A stretch of DNA of 64,000 nucleotides from Parabacteroides timonensis (GCF_900128505.1 NZ_LT669941.1:2093760-2157759); one strand, 5' to 3'. Shown: positions 7,247 to 15,901, counted from the stretch's first letter. Notes: generated by a model from the letters alone, not told the origin. Numbers and translations are program-made.

Positions 7247-9703
7247 ATGAAATACTTAATAGTTGGAGGAGTTGCCGGTGGAGCTACCGTAGCAGCCCGT
7301 TTACGCAGAATCGATGAAAATGCAGAAATAATCCTGTTCGAACGAGGCAAATATGTCTCTTATGCCAATTGCGGACTACCTTATTACATTGGCGGAACTA
7401 TTACTGAGCGCGACAAACTGTTCGTACAGACAGCGCAGGGATTTACCGCCCGTTTTAATATAGATATTCGTACCGAGCAGGAAGTCACAGCCATCCATCC
7501 GAAAGAAAAGACTGTTGAAATAAGAGAACTCAATACAGCCCGGACATACATTGAAAATTATGACAAATTAATTCTTTCTCCCGGAGCGGAACCGCTTCGT
7601 CCCGGCATCGAAGGGATCAATAGCGATAAGATATTCACATTACGTAATGTACCCGATACAGACACAATCAAAAAATACGTCAGCCGGAATAATCCGCGCC
7701 ATGCAGTAGTAGTGGGCGGTGGATTTATCGGATTGGAAATGGCAGAAAACCTGCATCATCTAGGCATCCAGGTAGCGGTCGTTGAGATGGCAAACCAAGT
7801 CATGGCTCCGTTGGATTATTCCATGGCTGCCATTGTACATCAGCAATTAATAGAAAAACAGGTGGACCTCCGCCTGGAAGATGGTGTATCTCGTTTCGAA
7901 GAAACACCTGAAGGGATCATCGTTCATCTGCGTAGCGGAAAACAGATTACAACCGACCTGGTATTACTCAGTATCGGAGTTCGTCCTGAAACCAGGTTGG
8001 CAAAAGAAGCCGGATTATCCCTGGGATCATTAGGAGGCATTGCCGTAAACGATTACATGCAAACTTCCAATCCGGACATCTACGCCTTGGGAGACGCCGT
8101 TGAAGTACTCAATCCGGTAACAGGAAAACCAGCCCTGATCCCACTTGCCGGGCCGGCTAACAAACAGGGACGCATCGTTGCCGACAATATCGTGTTCGGC
8201 AACCGTGAAACATACAAGGGCACTATCGGCACCTCTATTGCAAAGGTATTCGACCTGACAGTTGCTGCTGCCGGAGCCAATGCCAAGTTGTTAAAACGCG
8301 AAGGTATCCCCTATCAGTCGTCGTATACGCATTCGGCATCACATGCCGGTTATTATCCGGGAGCAGTCCCGATGTCTATCAAAATATTATTCTCACCGGA
8401 TAACGGACAGCTGCTGGGCGCACAGGTTGTCGGATTCGATGGAGTGGACAAACGGATCGAAATGCTAGAACAGGTTATACAACGCAAAGGGACAGTCTAC
8501 GACCTGACCGAACTTGAGCAGGCCTATGCTCCCCCCTATTCATCGGCAAAAGATCCGGTAAATATGGCCGGATATGTGGCAGAAAACATTCTTACTAAAA
8601 AGGTAGAGGTTATAGATTGGCGTAAAATAAGCCAACTGAATAGCGACACCATCCTGGTAGACGTACGCACGGCCGACGAATATTCTTTGGGATCTATTCC
8701 GGGTGCAATCAATATACCGGTCGACGAACTCCGCAACCGCCTGTCGGAATTGCCTAAAGATAAACCGATCGTGGTGACCTGTGCCGTTGGTCTGCGCGGA
8801 TACCTGGCTTACCGCATTCTGGTTCAGCATGGCTATAAAGATGTAAAAAACCTGTCCGGTGGTTATAAAACATGGAGTATCGCGACCGCTAAACCGGTTT
8901 TAAAACAGACCGAAAGTAATCAACAAACAACAAAACCGGAAGAACCGTCTGCTGTAACCTCCGCTCGCCCTGCTTCACAGAAGACCGTACAGATCGATGC
9001 CTGCGGCTTGCAATGCCCCGGACCGGTTATGCAATTGAAAAAGCATTATGCCGAAATAAATACAGGCGATCGTTTGCTGATCACAGCCACCGACCAGGGT
9101 TTCGGCAAAGACGTAGGAGCCTGGTGCAACATGACAGGGGCACAATTGGTGAGTGTCGAGAATAAATCAGGTATCATTCACGCCACAATCGAAAAAGCAG
9201 AACCCAAAAGTTCCTGCAAAATGGTAAACGGGGCCGACAATAAAACACTGATCGTATTCAGCGACGACCTGGATAAAGCGCTGGCCTCCTTCGTCATCGC
9301 CAACGGAGCGGCCTCTACCGGTAAGAAAGTGACCATGTTCTTTACCTTCTGGGGATTGAACGTAATCAAGAAAAGGCAGAAACCGGCCGTATCGAAAGAT
9401 ATCTTCGGAAAAATGTTCGGCTGGATGCTTCCTGCTCACAGCGGTAAACTGAAGCTATCGAAGATGAACATGGGAGGCGCCGGAAGTTGGATGATGCGTC
9501 TGATCATGAAGAAAAAACATATCGACAGCCTGGAAAGCCTGATCGCACAGGCCGCTGAAAATGGTGTCGAAATGATTGCCTGCACCATGAGTATGGATGT
9601 GATGGGCGTCAAGGAAGAAGAACTGATGGATAACGTTACACTGGGCGGTGTTGCCACTTACCTGGAACGCGCAGAAGATGCCAATGTAAACCTATTCATC
9701 TAA
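7247..9703 (+). CDS. Four-part CoA-disulfide/persulfide reductase: flavoprotein + rhodanese + TusA + DsrE
   Basis: 818 residues. Residues 1-445 form a pyridine-nucleotide disulfide reductase of the CoA-disulfide/NADH persulfide reductase type: GGVAGGATVAARLRR for FAD, the single redox cysteine in NCGLPYY (Cys42), GGGFIGLEMAE for NAD(P)H, and a dimerisation part. Residues 455-550 are a rhodanese with Cys512 (VTCAVGLRG). Residues 580-650 are a TusA-like domain with Cys586/Cys590 (ACGLQCPGP). Residues 665-818 are a DsrE-like domain with Cys779 (ACTMSMD). All key cysteines are present, suggesting intramolecular relay of sulfane sulfur from persulfide to a reduced thiol or acceptor. Likely cytoplasmic and controlled by the adjacent MarR protein. 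Substrate is inferred, not shown. Confidence 0.9.
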   Translation: MKYLIVGGVAGGATVAARLRRIDENAEIILFERGKYVSYANCGLPYYIGGTITERDKLFVQTAQGFTARFNIDIRTEQEVTAIHPKEKTVEIRELNTARTYIENYDKLILSPGAEPLRPGIEGINSDKIFTLRNVPDTDTIKKYVSRNNPRHAVVVGGGFIGLEMAENLHHLGIQVAVVEMANQVMAPLDYSMAAIVHQQLIEKQVDLRLEDGVSRFEETPEGIIVHLRSGKQITTDLVLLSIGVRPETRLAKEAGLSLGSLGGIAVNDYMQTSNPDIYALGDAVEVLNPVTGKPALIPLAGPANKQGRIVADNIVFGNRETYKGTIGTSIAKVFDLTVAAAGANAKLLKREGIPYQSSYTHSASHAGYYPGAVPMSIKILFSPDNGQLLGAQVVGFDGVDKRIEMLEQVIQRKGTVYDLTELEQAYAPPYSSAKDPVNMAGYVAENILTKKVEVIDWRKISQLNSDTILVDVRTADEYSLGSIPGAINIPVDELRNRLSELPKDKPIVVTCAVGLRGYLAYRILVQHGYKDVKNLSGGYKTWSIATAKPVLKQTESNQQTTKPEEPSAVTSARPASQKTVQIDACGLQCPGPVMQLKKHYAEINTGDRLLITATDQGFGKDVGAWCNMTGAQLVSVENKSGIIHATIEKAEPKSSCKMVNGADNKTLIVFSDDLDKALASFVIANGAASTGKKVTMFFTFWGLNVIKKRQKPAVSKDIFGKMFGWMLPAHSGKLKLSKMNMGGAGSWMMRLIMKKKHIDSLESLIAQAAENGVEMIACTMSMDVMGVKEEELMDNVTLGGVATYLERAEDANVNLFI

Positions 9704-9717
9704 CCAAGATTAGCTAC

Positions 9718-9763
9718 AAAAAAAGGATGCACCCTCTTCGTGGAAAGGGTGCATCCTTTTTTT
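9718..9763. terminator. Bidirectional terminator
   Basis: Seven A's + GGATGCACCCT pair perfectly with AGGGTGCATCC + seven T's around a 10-nt loop. It sits between convergent genes and works in both directions. Confidence 0.92.
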
Positions 9764-9780
9764 AAAGAGGTCATATGCTT

Positions 9781-11076
9781 TTACTTTAAAGGCAACGTCG
9801 TTACGTCGACTTCAGGAGCCACTCCATTCGGCTGGCGCATAAAAACTGATTTAAATTCCGTATTATCATTAAAGAAACCGCCGTTACGAAGGAAGAACAT
9901 ATTGTCAGCCACACCACCGGCATAGTCCTGACGAACACCGGCCCGGGCAGTTGCATCATAAGTAAACATCCCTTCCGTAAGTTCCTTCCATTCACCTTTA
10001 GCCGTACGAGCCCACTGATTGCCAAAACGTACGCTACGTTCCAGATAGCCTTGCCCCGGAATAAAGTTTTCAAGGAAAGAATGCGCTCCGGTATACCAGG
10101 CATTTGTTTGCGGGCGAAGGAAACCTGCTATCAATCGCCACTGATTCTCCTCGGGAGCAAAAAACCAGGCATAATAAGCGGTATTCCCTTTTCCATCTGG
10201 ATGGACACGTGTAATCACACGATAAGTTTGCCCGGCTTTCCAGGGATAAATCAGATAACTTTGACCACCCGAGCCTTCGTTGCCGAACTCTCCGATATGT
10301 ACATCTTTCCCCTGAGCCAGTAACTTGATACGGTGGTCTTCCGGGATAGCCTTCGGATCATCCGTTTCAAACGGACTCCAGACAGAAAACAAAATACGTC
10401 GTTCCGTATCGCTATTCGCCTGGATACCACAATATCCTTCACCAAAACCATTAGTCATGAAATAACTGCCGATCTTATCTTCCCCTTCGGGAACGGTTAT
10501 TTCGTTGTAGAAATATTCAACCGGCTCTTCAGGCAATGTGTATTTCATATGTACCGAAGGCCCGCGCATTCCCCAGTAAGGTTCAAAGTCCCGGATAAAA
10601 TAAAGAGGCTCCTGAGCGGCCGGCCCATCAATCAACAGTTCGGAAATACCGGCAAACTGAGCACCTTCCTTCTTCTCCCCTTGTAAATCCACACGAACAT
10701 AACCCGGTTCCGCAAGCAATACGCTACCCACCGGAACAATCGTTTCTTCCGCATCTGTGATCTTTACTGTAAAACTTTTCCCACCGAAAGTAACTTTCAC
10801 AACCGACGGACCATCCGTAGCAGTAGCCTTCAGGAACAATTTCAATTCTCCAGCCTGGCTAACCTTAAACCACGACGAAAGAACAGCATCAGAACCTGTC
10901 CACGACTTGATGCCTGCGGTAGAAACTTTCGCACCCTCTTTTCCGGCAGTCACATACGTATTACCACCTAACGGAACAGCGACTGCTTCTGCAGACAGTT
11001 CCAACTTCTTACCCTGGCAGCTGCACATCATCCATACAGCCATACCCAGTAAAATAACTTGTTTGATCTTCTTCAT
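9781..11076 (-). CDS. DUF3472 (with DUF5077-like N-terminal domain) lipoprotein
   Basis: 431 residues. N-terminal lipoprotein signal MKKIKQVILLGMAVWMMCSC with the lipobox cysteine at residue 20. A beta-rich N-terminal module (about 30-150, galactose-binding-like, DUF5077 type) is followed by the DUF3472 region with YFYNEITVPEG, YFMTNGFGEGYCGIQ and ILFSVWSPF. These families are common in Bacteroidales surface lipoproteins and suggest carbohydrate binding, but no enzymatic role is established. It stands alone between a bidirectional terminator and the serS terminator. Confidence 0.8.
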   Translation of the reverse strand: MKKIKQVILLGMAVWMMCSCQGKKLELSAEAVAVPLGGNTYVTAGKEGAKVSTAGIKSWTGSDAVLSSWFKVSQAGELKLFLKATATDGPSVVKVTFGGKSFTVKITDAEETIVPVGSVLLAEPGYVRVDLQGEKKEGAQFAGISELLIDGPAAQEPLYFIRDFEPYWGMRGPSVHMKYTLPEEPVEYFYNEITVPEGEDKIGSYFMTNGFGEGYCGIQANSDTERRILFSVWSPFETDDPKAIPEDHRIKLLAQGKDVHIGEFGNEGSGGQSYLIYPWKAGQTYRVITRVHPDGKGNTAYYAWFFAPEENQWRLIAGFLRPQTNAWYTGAHSFLENFIPGQGYLERSVRFGNQWARTAKGEWKELTEGMFTYDATARAGVRQDYAGGVADNMFFLRNGGFFNDNTEFKSVFMRQPNGVAPEVDVTTLPLK

Positions 11077-11100
11077 TGTCTATTTCTTAGATTTAAAGCA

Positions 11101-11140
11101 AAACGGGACGGAAGTAAACCTATTACTCTCCGCCCCGTTT
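11101..11140 (-). terminator. Terminator of serS
   Basis: AAACGGGACGGA and TCCGCCCCGTTT pair with one mismatch. Read on the minus strand the stem is followed by TTGCTTT. It lies 34 bp after the serS stop. Confidence 0.65.
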
Positions 11141-11173
11141 CCTGTTATTTCCTCCGCAGCTAATCTACGAATA

Positions 11174-12448
11174 TTATTTGATCATATCAAATCCTGTGTA
11201 AGGTATTAACGCTTTCGGAATGCGGATACCTTCAGGAGTCTGGTTGTTTTCAAGCAAAGCTGCCACGATACGCGGTAAGGCTAAAGCACTACCGTTCAAA
11301 GTGTGACACAGCTGAGTCTTTTTATTTTCATCGCGATAACGACATTTCAAGCGGTTTGCCTGATAAGTGTCGAAGTTGGATACAGAACTTACTTCCAACC
11401 AACGCTTCTGAGCTTCTGAATAAACTTCAAAGTCAAAGCAAAGAGCCGCCGTAAAACTCATGTCCCCACCGCACAGACGAAGAATACGATACGGAAGTTC
11501 CAGCTTCTGAAGCAGGCCTTCCACATGATCTAACATCTCCTGGTGTGACTGTTTTGAATGTTCCGGCTTGTCGATACGAACCAGTTCTACCTTGGAAAAC
11601 TCGTGCAGACGGTTCAGACCGCGTACATCCTTTCCGTAAGAACCTGCTTCACGACGGAAACACTGTGTATAGGCACAGTTCTTGATCGGCAACTGCTTAT
11701 CATCCAAAATAACATCGCGATAAATATTTGTTACCGGAACTTCGGCAGTCGGTATCAGATAAAGATCATCTACTTCGCAATGATACATCTGTCCTTCCTT
11801 GTCAGGAAGCTGACCTGTACCAAAACCGGAAGCGGCATTTACCACTGTCGGCGGCATAATTTCCATATACCCGGACTTGCGGGCTTCATCCAGGAAGAAG
11901 TTTATCAGGGCACGCTGCAATTGTGCTCCCTGTCCTTTGTAAACCGGAAAACCTGCACCTGTAATCTTCACACCCAAGTCAAAGTCTATCAAGTCATATT
12001 TCTTTGTCAATTCCCAGTGAGGCAGTGCATCTTTCGGCAATTCCGTTTCCATACCGCCCATTTTCTCTACCACATTATCTTCGGCTGCAACACCTTCGGG
12101 TACTTCATCATAAGGAACATTCGGAATGGTATAAAGCAAGTTCTGCATTTCTTCCGACGCCTGATCCATTTCAGCCTGGATCCCCTTGCTGACTTCCTTG
12201 ATTTCGGCAACACGCTTTTTAGTAGCCTCAGCTTCTTCCTTTCTGCCCTCTTTCATCAGGCCACCTATAGCTTTCGACAGCGAGTTTACCTCTGCCAGGT
12301 TATTATCTAATTGATTCTGTGTACTACGTCTTTTATCGTTTAGCTCGATCACTTTAGCGATAGCTTCCTTAGCATCCTTAAAGTGTTTCTTCTCCAGACC
12401 ACGAATTACGCGGTCTGTTTCTTCCGTAATCATTTTAAGCGTCAACAT
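11174..12448 (-). CDS. serS: Seryl-tRNA synthetase
   Basis: 424 residues from the ATG at 12448 (MLTLKMITEETDRVIRGLEKKH); the frame extends upstream, but a -7 box lies there. The N-terminal long coiled-coil arm (about residues 30-110, rich in K/E) binds tRNA-Ser. The class II catalytic core has motif 2 (CFRREAGSYGKD) and motif 3 (TLNGSALALPRIVAALLEN), plus TAEVPVTN. Charges tRNA-Ser (and tRNA-Sec where present). Own promoter and terminator. Confidence 0.97.
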   Translation of the reverse strand: MLTLKMITEETDRVIRGLEKKHFKDAKEAIAKVIELNDKRRSTQNQLDNNLAEVNSLSKAIGGLMKEGRKEEAEATKKRVAEIKEVSKGIQAEMDQASEEMQNLLYTIPNVPYDEVPEGVAAEDNVVEKMGGMETELPKDALPHWELTKKYDLIDFDLGVKITGAGFPVYKGQGAQLQRALINFFLDEARKSGYMEIMPPTVVNAASGFGTGQLPDKEGQMYHCEVDDLYLIPTAEVPVTNIYRDVILDDKQLPIKNCAYTQCFRREAGSYGKDVRGLNRLHEFSKVELVRIDKPEHSKQSHQEMLDHVEGLLQKLELPYRILRLCGGDMSFTAALCFDFEVYSEAQKRWLEVSSVSNFDTYQANRLKCRYRDENKKTQLCHTLNGSALALPRIVAALLENNQTPEGIRIPKALIPYTGFDMIK

Positions 12449-12478
12449 ACTTGATCTATGTTTATTTATTTTGAAGTG

Positions 12479-12486
12479 CAAAGATA
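12479..12486 (-). promoter_or_regulatory. -7 box of the serS promoter
   Basis: Minus-strand TATCTTTG, perfect TAnnTTTG, 31 bp upstream of the chosen serS start. No TTG at the -33 position. Confidence 0.55.
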
Positions 12487-12527
12487 CATAAAAAAGCAAC
12501 TTTCGGCCTGATGTTCACAAAAATATC

Positions 12528-13061
12528 TTACTTCACCCGTCCACCTGTTATCCAGGTCCGCGTATAATAAGGTTCACTCAGGCTACTGACCATCACTCCC
12601 TTCGAGGTACTGGTATGTATGAACTTTCCGTTTTTCAGATAGATACCGACATGGTTCGGCACTTTTTTCTTCCCGCTGCCTGTCCTGAAAAACACCAAAT
12701 CCCCCTCTTGTAACTTAGAGCGACTCACTTTCTTACAATTATGTTTCAACATATCCGCCGACGAACGAGCCAATTGTTTTCTATAAACCTCGCGAAAAAC
12801 AATCGCCACAAACCCGGAGCAATCCACTCCCCGCTTCGTGCTTCCTCCCATCCGATGAGGTGTACCAAGCCATTTCGCCCCTTCATTGTAAAGAAAGATA
12901 TTATCATCGGGAGTAATACGAACACCATATAAACGTGACAATTCTTTCGGCCCTTTGAAGTCAGCAGGAAGTGCAACACGTTTTTTACTGCCGCAGGACG
13001 TCAAAACCAGTGTAAACAAAAATATCCAAAGAAAAGACAGGATGAAATTTTTACGAGTCAT
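12528..13061 (-). CDS. NlpC/P60-family cell-wall peptidase lipoprotein
   Basis: 177 residues. Lipoprotein signal with lipobox cysteine at residue 23 (LVLTSCGS). The NlpC/P60 domain occupies about residues 50-175 with the catalytic Cys81 in VDCSGF, His137 in PNHVGIYL and His149 in FIHTSTS. Such enzymes cleave peptidoglycan stem peptides, usually between D-Glu and the diamino acid. It is likely anchored in the periplasm or outer membrane. The gene has its own promoter with a tight inverted repeat just downstream of the -7 box. Confidence 0.92.
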   Translation of the reverse strand: MTRKNFILSFLWIFLFTLVLTSCGSKKRVALPADFKGPKELSRLYGVRITPDDNIFLYNEGAKWLGTPHRMGGSTKRGVDCSGFVAIVFREVYRKQLARSSADMLKHNCKKVSRSKLQEGDLVFFRTGSGKKKVPNHVGIYLKNGKFIHTSTSKGVMVSSLSEPYYTRTWITGGRVK

Positions 13062-13069
13062 GATTATTT

Positions 13070-13094
13070 ATTTGTGGATACAACCACAAATATA
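13070..13094 (-). promoter_or_regulatory. Promoter -7 box with adjacent inverted repeat upstream of the NlpC gene
   Basis: Minus-strand TATATTTG at 13087-13094 is a perfect -7 box. ATTTGTGG (13070-13077) and CCACAAAT (13084-13091) form a perfect 8-bp dyad with a 6-bp spacer covering the expected transcription start, a possible operator or 5' hairpin. Confidence 0.5.
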
Positions 13095-13119
13095 ACATGC
13101 TTTTCGTAAGTTCTTAAGG

Positions 13120-13167
13120 TTATAACCCTAAAAACTCTATAATACTATTTTTTTCTTAGGGTTATAA
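13120..13167. repeat. 12-bp perfect inverted repeat at the 3' end of the lysis-like cassette
   Basis: TTATAACCCTAA (13120-13131) and TTAGGGTTATAA (13156-13167) are perfect inverted copies with 24 bp between. The right arm overlaps the last codons of the small lipoprotein gene. It may act as a terminator for the leftward cassette, although it lacks a clean T-run. Confidence 0.5.
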
Positions 13168-13627
13168 TCTGAAATAAAAGTCCCCCTATCATAAACATGA
13201 AAAGCCATTTGCCAGGGGAGATACTGGCGGCATGTTCTTTCTGCAAAGAGTCGGAACTGAGCTGATGGCTACTGGTTTTTGAGTCGGATCGAATGGATGT
13301 ATTTACTTCTGCCTGGTCCCGTTCATTAATAGTGATACGGGTAACAGAATGCGGCAACAAAGCTGATGCCGTACAAGATGTGACACAGGAAGTATCCGGA
13401 TTAACGGTACTCAAGCGGCAAGTATCAAAGACAATATGCTCTATATCAATTGTTCTTTTTCGGGAAGATTGGAGCATTTCGCGTAAAACCAGGCTATCCG
13501 TGCGAACAGTCTGTGTTTCGGAGGATGTTTCACGATGCAACCTGCTTTGCCGCCCGGCACTACAGCCAGGCGACAAAAGAACCGGTATACCGATCCAAAC
13601 AATCAGAGATCTGACAGATATATTCAT
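13145..13627 (-). CDS. Small lipoprotein with C-terminal membrane segment, spanin-like by context
   Basis: 160 residues, not recognised as a named family. N-terminal signal with a possible lipobox (VLLSPGCSAG), a serine/threonine-rich and polar middle, and a hydrophobic segment near the C-terminus (KWLFMFMIGGLLFQIITLRKK) ending in basic residues. It is the last gene of a leftward group: HU-like protein, small two-helix membrane protein, M15 peptidase, this protein. The order recalls phage holin - endolysin - spanin modules, but the resemblance is by layout only. Confidence 0.6.
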   Translation of the reverse strand: MNISVRSLIVWIGIPVLLSPGCSAGRQSRLHRETSSETQTVRTDSLVLREMLQSSRKRTIDIEHIVFDTCRLSTVNPDTSCVTSCTASALLPHSVTRITINERDQAEVNTSIRSDSKTSSHQLSSDSLQKEHAASISPGKWLFMFMIGGLLFQIITLRKK

Positions 13628-13640
13628 ATCATTTCCCTTT

Positions 13641-14051
13641 CTATTTATTAATAATTATCTGATACCGGTTCTTTCCACTTACCTTTAGCGAAAGATGCAG
13701 AAACTTCTTTCGTTTATACAGGATCGCCTGATCGAAAGGCAACTTGCAAAAACGCAACACATTCAGCAACACCTCCGGGTCAGGTACATAACAATCGGCA
13801 GCCTCCCCTTTTACATGCTGGCTCGACGGTACACCGCCTACCAGCCGGTTCACTTCCGGACTGCGATAACCGCTCGTTATTGCAATCGGTCCGGCATAAG
13901 CGATACGCAACGGCTGCAACAAACGCTTTACCAGATGTTTCATCGCAATCTCCGCTTCTGCCGGAGGAACGTTGCGCAACCCGTTTTCCACTGCCACCCG
14001 GCTATATGTCATTTCCTCCCAGGTAAAATCCCGGCTTATTCTTCTGTTCAT
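13641..14051 (-). CDS. Peptidase M15-type (D-Ala-D-Ala carboxypeptidase / endolysin-like)
   Basis: 136 residues, single M15_3-type domain without a signal peptide. Zinc motif SSQHVKGEAAD supplies His and Asp, and FLHLSL supplies the second His; ITSGYRSPEVN is the conserved substrate region. The lack of a signal peptide, as in phage endolysins, implies export by another route. Start overlaps the stop of the upstream small membrane protein by 4 bp (ATGA), so the two are coupled. Confidence 0.87.
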   Translation of the reverse strand: MNRRISRDFTWEEMTYSRVAVENGLRNVPPAEAEIAMKHLVKRLLQPLRIAYAGPIAITSGYRSPEVNRLVGGVPSSQHVKGEAADCYVPDPEVLLNVLRFCKLPFDQAILYKRKKFLHLSLKVSGKNRYQIIINK

Positions 14052-14251
14052 TTTTGTATCGATTTTATTTTATACGAATAATCCACCCCAAACAAAGCTC
14101 CGGCAAACGTACAGATCTCTCCGAAAGCCACCAGCACACTATTATGAATCTCCCCTTCCGGAGCCACCCAAAAACCGGAGAAAAGAAGAACAATCCCGCT
14201 CAGAACGAGCAGGATTGCCATTGTCAATTGAACAGTCAGTTTATTTTTCAT
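14048..14251 (-). CDS. Small two-helix membrane protein, holin-like
   Basis: 67 residues. Two hydrophobic helices: about 8-27 (VQLTMAILLVLSGIVLLFSG) and about 38-56 (SVLVAFGEICTFAGALFG), with a positively charged C-terminus. Size and topology fit a holin, and it is translationally coupled to the M15 peptidase. No sequence family is recognised with certainty; the function is inferred from context. Confidence 0.7.
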   Translation of the reverse strand: MKNKLTVQLTMAILLVLSGIVLLFSGFWVAPEGEIHNSVLVAFGEICTFAGALFGVDYSYKIKSIQK

Positions 14252-14277
14252 ACGTTCCCCTTCCCTTACTAACTAAT

Positions 14278-14305
14278 TTTCAACTTTCAATTCTCAATTT
14301 TCAAT
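14278..14305. repeat. Four tandem degenerate heptamers (TTTCAAY)
   Basis: TTTCAAC, TTTCAAT, TCTCAAT, TTTCAAT follow each other exactly every 7 bp, immediately after the stop of the HU-like gene. Related heptamer arrays occur at 54818-54845 and 54963-54990. Confidence 0.7.
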
Positions 14306-14742
14306 TACTCGATCACCGGACGGTCATCTTCGTCCTCTTTCTTTTCAACGACTTTCACATCGTCTTCTTCAAATTTCGTGATCTCACTTGCCCAACGCAG
14401 GCTGGTACCCGGCGAAAAGATAATACGTGCCTTTTTTATCATGGAAGCATTAAAGGCATCTTCCGTTTCAGTTCCTTTCGAACGAACCGAGAAGCGAAAA
14501 CTCCCGAATTCCCCTACCTGAACAATACTTCCCGAACGAAGTTCCAGCCCCATAGCCCAGTTCAGGGAGTCGAGAATAGCCTTTACATCGGCACTCGACA
14601 TGGCCGAACGGCTGGAGATCAGTTCACACAACTTTTCCATGTCGCAATAGTTCGAAGACTTTGCAACGGCATACGTCTTGGTTTTACCCTTGTCGTCGCC
14701 ACTCAACACCTTACGTTGTACTTTTCTGAATTTTAATGCCAT
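14305..14742 (-). CDS. HU/IHF-like DNA-binding protein, Bacteroidetes long form
   Basis: 145 residues, longer than classical HU (90). Starts MALKFRKVQRKV; the HU-like core with LNWAMGLELRSGSIVQVGEFGSFRFS lies at about 55-90, followed by a charged C-terminal tail (EDDVKVVEKKEDEDD). Known family: HU-like proteins of Bacteroidetes often found next to amidase or peptidase and small membrane protein genes. First gene of the lysis-like cassette. Confidence 0.85.
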   Translation of the reverse strand: MALKFRKVQRKVLSGDDKGKTKTYAVAKSSNYCDMEKLCELISSRSAMSSADVKAILDSLNWAMGLELRSGSIVQVGEFGSFRFSVRSKGTETEDAFNASMIKKARIIFSPGTSLRWASEITKFEEDDVKVVEKKEDEDDRPVIE

Positions 14743-14771
14743 ACCTTAAAATTTAAATGGTTTATATATTT

Positions 14772-14795
14772 GTTCCGGGGAACGATACAAAGGTA
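14772..14795 (-). promoter_or_regulatory. Promoter of the HU-like/M15 cassette with a palindrome at the start site
   Basis: Minus-strand TACCTTTG at 14788-14795 is a perfect -7 box 45 bp upstream of the ATG. The palindrome GTTCC-GG-GGAAC (14772-14783) falls at the expected transcription start and could be an operator. The gap 14743-14950 holds nothing else I can identify. Confidence 0.55.
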
Positions 14796-14950
14796 AGGGG
14801 ATACAGATTTGTTAAAAACGCAACTAGACAATTCAATAAAGCGATATCTATCAAACTGTTACATATATAATAAATCTTAAATACCATTTTTTGACAATAC
14901 TTCGTTGCGGTAGTTTTGGTTATTATTTAACTTTTATCAACTAAACGGTA

Positions 14951-15436
14951 TCAACCATTATAGTCATCCTTAATTTTTGTTTTGCCGGATAGGATCAGGA
15001 GTTCTTCGGAGATAGGTTTTTCTTTACTGATATTTTCAGCCAATGTTTTGACTTTTTCGGAAAAGTCGAAACAGATGGCAATCGACATAGCCAGGCGGCT
15101 CAAAGAGGTTTTGGCGGAACGTTCTATTGCTTCTATTAAATGAAGCGTTCGGATAAACAAAGCTGGATAACGAAGTGTGTAGCGGATATGCCCCATCACG
15201 GTTTTCTGCTGTACAAAGTCTGCGTAAGCTTGCCGGTCATGTTCGATCACAGCCTCTATAAAATTCTGTTGAGATATTGGAAGTGCAGTCCAGACAATAA
15301 AAGAAACCTTATATATTTTTTCAAGAAACTTTTTTCGCCCTTCTTCCGACATAGCATCCAGGCTTCGGTTAAATTCGTTTACATCAGGAACTTTCCCCTG
15401 AGGAAATAAAAGTTCAAACTTATTCTTCTTTTTCAT
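14951..15436 (-). CDS. Hypothetical helical protein
   Basis: 161 residues, not recognised. No signal peptide or membrane segment. Mostly predicted helical with regular charged residues (LDAMSEEGRKKFLEKIYKV) and a possible helical pair around residues 90-130. It begins right after the terminator of the HU gene at 15469-15499 and is followed by the promoter of the lysis-like cassette, so it is probably transcribed alone. The base composition resembles its neighbours. Confidence 0.6.
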   Translation of the reverse strand: MKKKNKFELLFPQGKVPDVNEFNRSLDAMSEEGRKKFLEKIYKVSFIVWTALPISQQNFIEAVIEHDRQAYADFVQQKTVMGHIRYTLRYPALFIRTLHLIEAIERSAKTSLSRLAMSIAICFDFSEKVKTLAENISKEKPISEELLILSGKTKIKDDYNG

Positions 15437-15468
15437 ACTAATAATAGACAGGTTTCACTTATTAATTA

Positions 15469-15499
15469 AAAAGGAACTGTAACCATTACAGTTCCTTTT
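15469..15499 (-). terminator. Terminator downstream of the HU gene
   Basis: AAAAGGAACTGTAA and TTACAGTTCCTTTT form a perfect 14-bp stem with a 3-nt loop, 55 bp past the HU stop on the minus strand. Confidence 0.85.
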
Positions 15500-15553
15500 A
15501 TCAAGCAATTACCCGGAGTGATATTTCACACCAGTGACATATACCCCATTATT

Positions 15554-15826
15554 TTAAGAGTTCAAAGCCTTGAGTAAGAGCTTTCCGGGTTTAAATTTCA
15601 CACTCGTACGAGCCTCTATCACACAGGGAGTACCTGTATGCGGATTACGTCCTTCCCGCTGCTTCTGCTGCCAGGGCTCAAAGCTTCCAAATCCCTGAAG
15701 CATGATAGCCTCATGCCCCAATGTTTCTTTCAGGATTTCCTGAAACGCATTAATAAACTGCCGAGACTGACTCAGAGAAACATTCATCTTTGCTGCTAAT
15801 TCATTTACTAATTCAATTTTGTTCAT
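15554..15826 (-). CDS. HU/IHF family nucleoid protein
   Basis: 90 residues, classical length. Starts MNKIELVNELAAKM; the signature GFGSFEPWQQKQREGRNPHTG sits at residues 45-67 and the DNA-intercalating arm proline in RNPHTG is present. It begins 76 bp downstream of the last fimbrial gene and ends at a strong terminator. I see no TAnnTTTG box in the gap, so it may be the last cistron of the fimbrial operon or have a cryptic promoter. Confidence 0.9.
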   Translation of the reverse strand: MNKIELVNELAAKMNVSLSQSRQFINAFQEILKETLGHEAIMLQGFGSFEPWQQKQREGRNPHTGTPCVIEARTSVKFKPGKLLLKALNS

Positions 15827-15901
15827 AATCTGTTTTCTTTGATTTCTGATAAATAATTTCTGTTCCTTATATATTGTAGCAATTTCTTATCTGAAGCGAT
15901 T

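Noticed and set aside
13120..13167. Transposon terminal repeats
   Set aside because: The 12-bp arms are only 24 bp apart, no transposase is near and no target duplication is seen; more likely a terminator-type hairpin.
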